A DNA stretch of 64,000 nucleotides from Prosthecobacter vanneervenii (GTDB taxonomy: Bacteria; Verrucomicrobiota; Verrucomicrobiia; Verrucomicrobiales; Verrucomicrobiaceae). This document shows positions 38,117-47,823 of this stretch, piece by piece. The position numbers and the translations under genes were made by a program. The notes beneath the pieces are model-generated. The model ran no database searches. It saw only the letters and a program-made list of their open reading frames with translations, and was not told where the DNA came from. The stretch covers positions 124,001 to 188,000 of the forward strand of contig NZ_JACHIG010000008.1 of assembly GCF_014203095.1 (NCBI RefSeq), written 5' to 3'. How positions within the stretch are numbered: the stretch's first letter is position 1; each line of letters begins with the position of its first letter.

Positions 38117-38262
38117 TGCCCTCCGACACGTCCTTCGTAGCTCAGCTTGCCCTTCGTAGCTCAGCTTGCCCTTCGTAGCTCGCAGAGCGAAGAACGGGCA
38201 GAGCGAAGAACGGGCAGAGCGAAGAACGGGCAGAGCGAAGAACGGGCAGAGCGAAGAAGAAA
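38117..38262. repeat. Tandem arrays of 19-bp and 16-bp words
   Basis: CCTTCGTAGCTCAGCTTGC occurs twice in full with a third partial copy at its end (about 38132-38185). Then a 16-bp word, AGCGAAGAACGGGCAG, is repeated four times without error at 38186-38249, and a fifth is cut short. The two arrays together form the arms of an inverted repeat (CTTCGTAGC with GCGAAGAA). Perfect identity suggests recent slippage growth. Confidence 0.85.
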
Positions 38263-38505
38263 GCTTCAGCGAAGAATGGGCGTCCCATCCGCACGCAGCT
38301 TCGTCCCCCTCACCCTCCGGGCTCCCCACAGTCCTCTGCCTCGCCCCCCTCGGCACCGCAGCCCCACCTCCGGCCATCTCTGCGTTTCTCCAATTTCGCT
38401 TCGCGGCTTCGCAACTGCGGCGCCCCTCCGGGATCCCCATCTTTGACCATCCATCTTTTACCAGCCCCTCTCCGATCATCTGCTCCTCCCTAAATCTTCA
38501 TCGCC

Positions 38506-39565
38506 GATCATCTCTGCGTTTCTCCAAACTCTGCGGTGAAAATCCTCCGCCCCATCAGCATCCCACTCAGCCCCCATTTTCTGGATCATGAGTGTTCGAT
38601 GAGTGGTTCAAATATCCGGCTCTGAAATCCCCATTTTTTCATCCTCTTTCCCATTCCACGTCCTTCGAAGCCCAAAGGGCGAAGAACGGATTTCGGCCAT
38701 CCACTCCGGGTCCCATCAGTGCCAGTCAGTGAAAGTCAGTGGTATAAACCCTTCCTGCACCTCCGGCCTCTCCGCGTCGTCCCAATCTCTGCCTGTCCTC
38801 CGAAGCTTCAGCGAAGGATGGACGGCGCCCCCACCCATCTCAATCTCACATCTTTTACCATCCATCTTTTACCAGCCTCTCTCCGATCATCTGCTCGCCC
38901 CAAATCATCTCTCCGTCTCTCCAATTTCGCTTCGCGGCTTCGCAACTGCGGTGCCCCTCCGGACTCCCCATCTTTGACCATCCATCTTTTACCAGCCCAT
39001 CTCCGATCATCTGCTCCTCCCCCAAAGTTCCCTCAGATCATCTCTGCGTTTCTCCAAACTCTGCGGTGAAAATCCTCCGCCCCATCAGCATCCCACTCAG
39101 CCCCCATTTTCTGGATCATGAGTGTTCGATGAGTGGTTCAAATATCCGGCTCTGAAATCCCCATTTTTTCATCCTCTTTCCCATTCCACGTCCTTCGAAG
39201 CCCAAAGGGCGAAGAACGGATTTCGGCCATCCCCTCCGGGTCCCATCAGTGCCAGTCAGTGAAAGTCAGTGGTATAAACCCTCCTGCACCTCCGGCCTCT
39301 CCGCGTCGTCCCAATCTCTGCCAGTCCTCCGAAGCTTCAGCGAAGGATGGACGGCGCCCCCACCCATCTCCATCTCCCATCTTTTACCATCCATCTTTTA
39401 CCAACCCATCTCCGATCATCTGCTCGCCCCAAATCATCTCTCCGTCTCTCCAATTTCGCTTCGCGGCTTCGCAACTGCGGCGCCGCTCCGGATCCCCATC
39501 TTTTACCAGCCATCTTTTACCAGCCTCTCTCCGATCATCTCTGCGTTTCTCCAATCTCTGCGGTG
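38506..39565. repeat. Tandem duplication, 530-bp unit
   Basis: Copy 1 (about 38506-39035) and copy 2 (about 39036-39565) agree almost base for base through the first 250 bp and differ by single changes and small gaps later (for example one extra C at 38761). Each copy contains CTCTGCGTTTCTCCAAA, GTCAGTG words, the CTTCG hairpin and CATCTTTTACCATCC words. Translated frames are not protein-like. No gene lies in 37964-40382. Confidence 0.88.
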
Positions 39566-39723
39566 CCAATCCCCTCCACCAGCCCTGCTCGATACCTCAG
39601 CAGCCATCCCCGCATCGTCCCCATGCCACTCCACCACATCCTCCGTTCATTCAGATTCCGTGTATTCCGTGGTCAACCTCCGCTCCTCACCACAACGCCC
39701 CCCCAGCTCCCATCTTTGACCAA

Positions 39724-39960
39724 CCCATCTCCGATCATCTGCTGCCCCACCCAATCCCCACAGATCATCTCTGCGTTTCTCCAAACTCTGCGGTGCTCCC
39801 TCCGGATCCCCATCTTTGACCATCCATCTTCTACCAGCCCATCTCCGATCATCTGCTGCCCCCCCACCCAATCCCCTCAGATCATCTCTGCGTTTCTCCA
39901 AACTCTGCGGTGCTCCCTCCGGATCCCCATCTTTAACCATCCATCTTTAACCATCCATCT
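39724..39960. repeat. Tandem duplication, about 114-bp unit
   Basis: CCCATCTCCGATCATCTGCT, CTCTGCGTTTCTCCAAAC and CCATCTTTGACCATCC follow each other twice. The end runs into tandem CATCTTTAACCATC words. Confidence 0.75.
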
Positions 39961-40107
39961 TTGACCAGCCTCTGCTCCTCCGCTCCTCCGCCCCCTCTGC
40001 TCCTCCGCTCCTCTGCGGCAAACCCAAACATCCCAGCGTCCCCCCATCTCCCATCTCATTGTCTGATTGTCCCTCAGTCTCCCCAACTTCCCCACCACCG
40101 CCCCCAT

Positions 40108-40325
40108 GCTTCCCCTCTCCGAAATCATAAATCGTAAATCGTAAATCATAAATCTCCCCTCAGACTTCCCATCTCCCATCTCCCATCTCCCATCTCCCAT
40201 CTCCCATCTCCCATCTCCCCATCTGATTGTCTCCCACATCTGATTGTCTCCCCATCTGATTGTCTCCCACATCTGATTGTCTCCCCATCTGATTGTCTCC
40301 CCATCTCATTGTCTGATTGTCCACC
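40108..40325. repeat. Microsatellite block upstream of purT
   Basis: AAATCAT/AAATCGT words (40118-40152) are followed by seven perfect CCCATCT units (40168-40216) plus a CCCC, then six near-copies of an ATCTGATTGTCTCC word (40219-40325). The minus strand has eight G-tracts of 3 or 4 with 4-nt spacing, a good G-quadruplex pattern. It ends 57 bp before the purT start. Confidence 0.85.
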
Positions 40326-40382
40326 AGTCTCCCCGGCAACCGCAAACTTGAACCCCCGCTTCCCCGCGCCAAACTCCCCTCC

Positions 40383-41564
40383 ATGTCCCGCATCGGCACC
40401 CCCCTCTCCTCCTCCGCCACCAAAGTCATGCTCCTCGGCTCCGGCGAGCTCGGCAAGGAAGTCGTCATCGAGCTCCAGCGCCTCGGCTGCGAAGTCATCG
40501 CCGTCGATCGCTACGCCAACGCCCCCGCCATGCAGGTCGCCCACCGCAGCCACATCATCTCCATGCTCGATGGCCAGGCCCTCCGCCGCCTCGTCGAACT
40601 CGAAAAGCCCGACTGCATCGTCCCCGAGATCGAAGCCATCGCCACAGACACCCTCCTCGAGCTCGAAGCCGAAGGCTTCCGCATCGTCCCCACCGCCCGA
40701 GCCACCAAGCTCACCATGAACCGCGAAGGCATCCGCCGCCTCGCCGCCGAAGAGCTCCACCTCAAAACCTCCCCCTACATCTTCGCCTCCACCGAAGAAG
40801 AATTCCGCGCCGCCATCGCCAAAATCGGCATGCCCTGCGTCATCAAGCCCATCATGAGCAGCTCCGGCAAAGGCCAGAGCGTCGTCAAAACCGAAGCCGA
40901 CATCCCCCACTCCTGGCAGTACGCCCAGGAAGGCGGCCGCGCCGGCAAAGGCAAAGTCATCGTCGAAGGCTTCGTCGACTTCGACTACGAGATCACCATG
41001 CTCACCGTCCGCCATGTCGGCGGCACCTCCTTCTGCGCCCCCGTCGGCCACACCCAGATCAAAGGCGACTACCGCGAATCCTGGCAGCCCCACCCCATGT
41101 CCCACAAAGCCCTCGCCGCCGCCGAGCACATGGCCGGCGCCATCACCGAAGCCCTCGGCGGCCGCGGCCTCTTCGGCGTCGAAATGTTCGTCAAAGGAGA
41201 CGACGTCATCTTCAGCGAAGTCTCCCCCCGCCCCCACGACACCGGCCTCGTCACCCTCATCTCCCAGGACCTCTCCGAATTCGCCCTCCACGTCCGCGCC
41301 ATTCTCGGCCTCCCCATCCCCAACATCCGCCAGCACGGCCCCAGCGCCAGCTGCGCCGTTTTGGTCGAAGGCGAGTCCTCCAACGTCCAGTTCGGCGCCC
41401 TCGACCACGTACTTGCCGAATCCGACACACAATTGCGCCTTTTCGGCAAGCCCACCGTCAGCGGCCAGCGCCGCATGGCCGTCACCCTCGCCCGCGCCGA
41501 AACCATCAACGAAGCCCGCGCCAAAGCCCACCGCGCCGCCCAGGCCATGGAAATCCGCCTCTAA
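40383..41564 (+). CDS. purT: Formate-dependent phosphoribosylglycinamide formyltransferase
   Basis: 393 residues from ATG 40383, close to the length of E. coli PurT (392). ATP-grasp enzyme that uses formate and ATP to formylate GAR, replacing folate-dependent Pur[14 protein letters not shown] (nucleotide region), [15 protein letters not shown] (ATP-grasp loop), and [12 protein letters not shown] and [24 protein letters not shown] are conserved. The last 38 bases of the gene and two bases after it recur at 42155-42194, after the next gene. Confidence 0.97.
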   Translation: MSRIGTPLSSSATKVMLLGSGELGKEVVIELQRLGCEVIAVDRYANAPAMQVAHRSHIISMLDGQALRRLVELEKPDCIVPEIEAIATDTLLELEAEGFRIVPTARATKLTMNREGIRRLAAEELHLKTSPYIFASTEEEFRAAIAKIGMPCVIKPIMSSSGKGQSVVKTEADIPHSWQYAQEGGRAGKGKVIVEGFVDFDYEITMLTVRHVGGTSFCAPVGHTQIKGDYRESWQPHPMSHKALAAAEHMAGAITEALGGRGLFGVEMFVKGDDVIFSEVSPRPHDTGLVTLISQDLSEFALHVRAILGLPIPNIRQHGPSASCAVLVEGESSNVQFGALDHVLAESDTQLRLFGKPTVSGQRRMAVTLARAETINEARAKAHRAAQAMEIRL

Positions 41565-41566
41565 AA
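41527..41566 (+). repeat. Direct repeat A at the purT 3' end
   Basis: 40 bp covering the last codons of purT and its stop (CCCACCGCGCCGCCCAG and on) match 42155-42194 with two mismatches. Both repeats read in frame as a C-terminus ending MEIRL and a TAA stop. Confidence 0.88.
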
Positions 41567-41593
41567 GACATCATACCATACCCGCGCACCAAA

Positions 41594-42154
41594 ATGACTC
41601 CTGAAAGATTGCACGACCTGCTCTACAACTGCGCAGAACTGCACGATGCTGAAAAGATGTCAGAAATCGGGGATGCCTTGGTCACAACCACGATTGTTGA
41701 CGAAGATTCGACCTGGGCAGCACCCGTAGAAGAACGCATCCTTTTCGGATTGTGCTGCATCCTTCATCATGCGGGCGCAAACGGACTGGACGACATGTGG
41801 GCGATCAATGAAATGGCCTCAGTCGCAACAATGGCATCTGCTCTCGAAGGATTGCAACTGATTGGCGAAAAAGCACTATACGATCATGCCATGGTGTTTT
41901 GGAACCACATGATGGCTCAAATAGCAGATCAGGAGCTCAAAATCCCGTTAAAGTATAGCGATGCCAAGCGGGGAGATTACGCAGATGCAGAAAATGCCAT
42001 CATGGAGGCAGATTATGACGTCGTGCTGCCTGCAAATGTCCGAGATGCGTCTTATGCATTTCTATCGGTCGGGGACACCAGCTTTCCAGGAAGTGTTCTA
42101 ACCTGGATTCGCACTTTTGAAGACAGGCTCGCTGCCAGAATATGCCAAGCGTGA
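41594..42154 (+). CDS. Hypothetical protein, 186 aa, inserted behind purT
   Basis: Acidic, mostly helical protein with HAGANGLDDMWAINEMASVA and ALEGLQLIGEKALYDHAMVFWN. The pattern weakly resembles DUF4375/DMP19-like proteins; I do not claim membership. The GC content is lower than in flanking genes. Its stop (42152-42154) lies exactly where direct repeat B begins, and repeat A lies before its start, so the 628-bp unit looks like an insertion at the purT 3' end. Confidence 0.65.
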   Translation: MTPERLHDLLYNCAELHDAEKMSEIGDALVTTTIVDEDSTWAAPVEERILFGLCCILHHAGANGLDDMWAINEMASVATMASALEGLQLIGEKALYDHAMVFWNHMMAQIADQELKIPLKYSDAKRGDYADAENAIMEADYDVVLPANVRDASYAFLSVGDTSFPGSVLTWIRTFEDRLAARICQA

Positions 42155-42194
42155 CCCACCGCGCCGCCCAGACCATGGAAATCCGCCTGTAAAA
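42155..42194 (+). repeat. Direct repeat B, remnant purT 3' end
   Basis: 38 of 40 bases agree with 41527-41566, including the stop codon. It no longer belongs to a gene and has one change in CAGACC (CAGGCC in purT) and one in CCTGTAA (CCTCTAA in purT). Confidence 0.88.
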
Positions 42195-42263
42195 TAAGGC
42201 CAAAACCCGGCAAAAACAGCATTGCACCGCACGTTCCCGCCGTGTTATCACCATTCGTTGCAA

Positions 42264-43106
42264 ATGCCCGCCGTTGATCACCTGAGCCACCTTATCAAGC
42301 TGCTGGACGACGATTCCGAAGTCGTGCGGCACGCAGTGCGTCAGGAGCTCAACGGCATGCGCCGCGAGCTCCCAGAATGCATCGAGCGGCTTGAAACACC
42401 CCTCTCGCACGAAGAAGAACGGCTCGTCGCCCAGCTGCTCGAACCTGCACGACGTACCGAACTCGAAGAAACCTGGATGCGCTGGCGCTGGATGGACGGC
42501 CCCGACGCCCAGCTCGAAGAAGGCCTCAGCCAGCTCTCCGCCTTCATCAACGGCTGGCGCACCCAGTCCTCCGACCTTGCCAAGCGCCTCGACACCCTCG
42601 CCGAGACCGCCTTCGCTGAAAAAGGTCGCATGGACGCGCACGAACTTGCACAGTGGCTCTTCGCCTCCCACAACGGCGTCACCCGCTTCCGCGGCAACAG
42701 CAAAGACTACTACTCCCCCTCCAACAGCAACCTCTTCTGGGTCCTCGACACCGGCCTCGGCAATCCCATCAGCCTCTGCTGCCTCTACCGCCTTCTGGGT
42801 CAACGCTTTGGCCTCGAAATCGAAGGCTGCAACTTCCCCGGCCACTTCCTCTCCCGCGTCCGCTACCGTGACAACACCTGGCTCGTCGACTGCTTCAATC
42901 GCGGCCGTTTCATGCTCGCAGCAGACGTCGCCAAGCACCACCCTGCCGCAAATCCCGGCATGGAAGACCTCATTCACGAACCCGCCACCGCCGAGGCCAC
43001 CCTCCTCCGCATCCTGCGGAATCTCGACGAAGCCTACGAACGCATCGGCCTCCTGCAGGAGCGCCAGTTCATGCGCCGCCTCGCCGTGAAGCTCATGGAA
43101 GACTGA
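42264..43106 (+). CDS. SirB1-like transglutaminase-fold protein
   Basis: 280 residues from ATG 42264 (MPAVDHLSHL). The SirB1/transglutaminase-like core reads LDTGLGNPISLCCLYRLLGQRFGL, then GCNFPGHFLSRVRY and LVDCFNRGR. GNPIxLC, GHFLxR and the late Asp are typical of this group, in which the role is unsettled. A helical region of about 120 residues precedes the core. It stands alone, convergent with mtnP (9 bp gap). Confidence 0.85.
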   Translation: MPAVDHLSHLIKLLDDDSEVVRHAVRQELNGMRRELPECIERLETPLSHEEERLVAQLLEPARRTELEETWMRWRWMDGPDAQLEEGLSQLSAFINGWRTQSSDLAKRLDTLAETAFAEKGRMDAHELAQWLFASHNGVTRFRGNSKDYYSPSNSNLFWVLDTGLGNPISLCCLYRLLGQRFGLEIEGCNFPGHFLSRVRYRDNTWLVDCFNRGRFMLAADVAKHHPAANPGMEDLIHEPATAEATLLRILRNLDEAYERIGLLQERQFMRRLAVKLMED

Positions 43107-43115
43107 CGCAGCAGG

Positions 43116-43988
43116 TCACAAAAACCGCTGCAAAATCGGCCTCAAATTCTCCACCGTCTGCTCCGGCCACAGGTCACGCGCCGTCATCAGCGCCGTGTCC
43201 AGAGAGCGGTGCTCAGGCCAGTTCGGCTCCGTGGGGATGCTCGGAATCACCTGCGCCAGAATGGCCTTGGATGCCGCCACATTCGCATGCAGGTGCCCGA
43301 TGACAGATTCTGCCGTCACCGCCTCTTCCTCCACCTTCCAGCAATCGTAGTCCGTCACCATCGCCAGCGTCGCCAGAGCGATTTCGGCCTCCCGTGCCAG
43401 TTTAGCCTCCGGCAGATTCGTCATGCCGATAATGTCAAAACCCAGCTGCCGGTGCGCATTAGATTCCGCCCGCGTCGAAAAAGCCGGGCCGTCCATGCAG
43501 ACGTAGGTGCCTCCGTTATGCACTTTGCGTCCCTGTGCCACACAGGCTTCATGCAGCAGCCCTCTCAGACCATCCGAAATGGGGTCTCCGAACGCCACAT
43601 GCGCCACGATTCCCTTTCCGAAGAAAGTGTGCTGATCCCGCCGGCTCGTGCGGTCAAAAAACTGGTCCGGCAGCACGATGTCGCGCGGATGATATTTTTC
43701 CTGCAGACTGCCCACCGCCGTCACGGCGATGATCCAACGCACATTCAGGCTGCGCAGCGCCCAGATATTCGCGCGATGGTTAAGCTCCGTCGGCAAAATC
43801 CGGTGCCCCCTGGCATGACGTGGCAGGAAATACACCCTCCGCCCCGCCAGCTTCCCCGTCACCAGCACGTCCGAAGGCGGCCCAAACGGCGTCTCCACGC
43901 TGATCTCCTCCCGGTTTTCAAACCCTTCGAGGTCGTACAGGCCGGAACCGCCGATGATACCGATGGCTGGGGGGAGATTTTCACTCAT
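43116..43988 (-). CDS. mtnP: S-methyl-5'-thioadenosine phosphorylase
   Basis: 290 residues. Splits methylthioadenosine into adenine and methylthioribose-1-phosphate in methionine salvage. The phosphate loop (GIIGGSGLYDLEGF), FLPRHARGHRILPTELNHRAN, a purine-site stretch FDRTSRRDQHTFFG and SNAHRQLGFDIIGMTNLPEAKLA all agree with the MTAP branch of the PNP family. No other methionine salvage gene is in the window. Confidence 0.95.
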   Translation of the reverse strand: MSENLPPAIGIIGGSGLYDLEGFENREEISVETPFGPPSDVLVTGKLAGRRVYFLPRHARGHRILPTELNHRANIWALRSLNVRWIIAVTAVGSLQEKYHPRDIVLPDQFFDRTSRRDQHTFFGKGIVAHVAFGDPISDGLRGLLHEACVAQGRKVHNGGTYVCMDGPAFSTRAESNAHRQLGFDIIGMTNLPEAKLAREAEIALATLAMVTDYDCWKVEEEAVTAESVIGHLHANVAASKAILAQVIPSIPTEPNWPEHRSLDTALMTARDLWPEQTVENLRPILQRFL

Positions 43989-44122
43989 GCACGCAGGGTA
44001 AAAGGCACGCAGCCTGCTTCAACCTGCATCACTCTGTTGCTTGAAATTGTCACATGCCTGCTGGATGAACAAATTCACCGAAAGTCGTGTCTAAATCATC
44101 CCGTTATCCCTCAATCTCCGCC

Positions 44123-44368
44123 ATGAATGCCATGTGCCGACTTCTGCTGATTTTGCCCGCCATTTTTACTGTTTCCTGCTCCATGCCTGACATGTTTGCG
44201 TCCAACACGCCGCACAGGATCAAGCTCAAGGACGGCCGCGAAGTGCCTTGCGAGGGCGCGCCCCAGTACCAGGAAAAGACCGGCTACTACCGCTACCGCA
44301 CCCCTGACAAGAGGGATGCCGTGATCCGTGCCGACGATGTGGTGAAGATCGTGGAAAAGCGCGCCTGA
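44123..44368 (+). CDS. YgdI/YgdR-like small lipoprotein
   Basis: 81 residues from ATG 44123, or 93 from ATG 44087. The leader ends in FTVSC, a lipobox with lipidated Cys. The mature part (HRIKLKDGREVPCEGAPQYQEKTGYYRYRT..VIRADDVVKIVEK) agrees with the DUF903 SH3-like domain of YgdI/YgdR. Function unknown. The maf gene begins 2 bp after its stop, so the two are cotranscribed. Confidence 0.85.
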   Translation: MNAMCRLLLILPAIFTVSCSMPDMFASNTPHRIKLKDGREVPCEGAPQYQEKTGYYRYRTPDKRDAVIRADDVVKIVEKRA

Positions 44369-44370
44369 AC

Positions 44371-44958
44371 ATGCGTCCACTGGTGCTCGCGTCCGCCTCT
44401 CCGCGCCGGGTGGACCTCCTCCGCCATGCGGGGTTCCAATTTGAGATCGTCCTCCCCCAGGTGGAGGAAGCCCACGACGCCTCCCTCACCCCTGAGCAGC
44501 TGACGCTGGAAAACGCCCGCCGCAAAGCCCTGGACGTCAGCCGCCTGCGTCCCGACGCACTCGTCATCGGCGCCGACACCCTGGTTTATGTGGACGGCCT
44601 GCCTCTGGGCAAACCCGCCGACATGGACGAAGCCCTGCGCATGGTGCGCCGCCTTTCCGGACGCACGCACGAGGTCTGCACCGGCGTCGCTTTCGCCAGT
44701 GGTGGCGCTATAGCGCAGGAACTGCACGTCATCACCCACGTGACCTTCAAGCCGCTGACCAATGACCTCATCCGCGCCTACCACGCCTTGGTGAACCCGC
44801 TGGACAAAGCCGGAGCCTACGGCATCCAGGAGCAAACCGACATGCTCCTCGAACGCATGGTCGGCTCCTTCACCAACGTCATCGGCCTGCCCGTGGACGA
44901 AGTCAGCACGGCGTTGCTCAAACTGCTAAGCCGTCCACCGGGAACACAGGCGGGCTAG
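44371..44958 (+). CDS. maf: Maf family nucleotide pyrophosphatase
   Basis: 195 residues. Nucleoside-triphosphate pyrophosphatase that removes non-canonical or excess dTTP/UTP. The signature LVLASASPRRVDLLR opens the protein, and SGRTHEVCTGVAF, DKAGAYGIQE and NVIGLPVDEV follow, all as in Maf. YhdE and YceF subtypes cannot be told apart here. Confidence 0.95.
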   Translation: MRPLVLASASPRRVDLLRHAGFQFEIVLPQVEEAHDASLTPEQLTLENARRKALDVSRLRPDALVIGADTLVYVDGLPLGKPADMDEALRMVRRLSGRTHEVCTGVAFASGGAIAQELHVITHVTFKPLTNDLIRAYHALVNPLDKAGAYGIQEQTDMLLERMVGSFTNVIGLPVDEVSTALLKLLSRPPGTQAG

Positions 44959-44998
44959 AAGCCGCTGCTTGTTTTGTAATAGCCGCACAGCGGCGGAG

Positions 44999-45322
44999 AT
45001 GGAGATTAGCGCCACCTCATCCTTCATCGCCATGAAATTTGCCGCACCTGCTGGAACTCAGGAGAAGATCGAAATCCGCGACAGCTATTACTTTCTGATC
45101 ATCGTGCAGAATGGCAGGGTGACGCACTTCACGCCGAATGTGGCTCTATCTCACGCTGACTTCGTCAAGCGATCTGTCGGCAGGTTGCCAGCAGGTGCAT
45201 GGGTAGGATCGGCCACGAAGAATGATGGCTATCTCACGGCTATCAATTCATACACCTTCTACAAGAATCAGCTTCCAGCCTCACCTGAGATCCAAGAGGC
45301 GGTTCATGCAAGATTCTGCTGA
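44999..45322 (+). CDS. Hypothetical small protein
   Basis: 107 residues from ATG 44999; ATG 45032 or TTG 44969 are also possible. It has SYYFLIIVQNGRVTHFTP and a basic middle; no motif known to me. The composition is AT-richer than maf. It may be another acquired orphan gene, here 40 bp after maf. Confidence 0.45.
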   Translation: MEISATSSFIAMKFAAPAGTQEKIEIRDSYYFLIIVQNGRVTHFTPNVALSHADFVKRSVGRLPAGAWVGSATKNDGYLTAINSYTFYKNQLPASPEIQEAVHARFC

Positions 45323-45348
45323 GCAGCTGCCTGGCATCAAAACTCACC

Positions 45349-47790
<2,442 letters not shown>

Positions 47791-47823
47791 GCACCTAATG
47801 CATACAGGCGCTGAGCCTCATAC

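Noticed and set aside
38147..39964. Several frames of 100-230 codons in the repeat region
   Set aside because: They are translations of tandem duplicated words; the same peptide recurs with each repeat and composition is not protein-like.
38132..40325. CRISPR array
   Set aside because: Repeats are tandem or of varying unit length with no unique spacers of constant size, and no cas gene is near.
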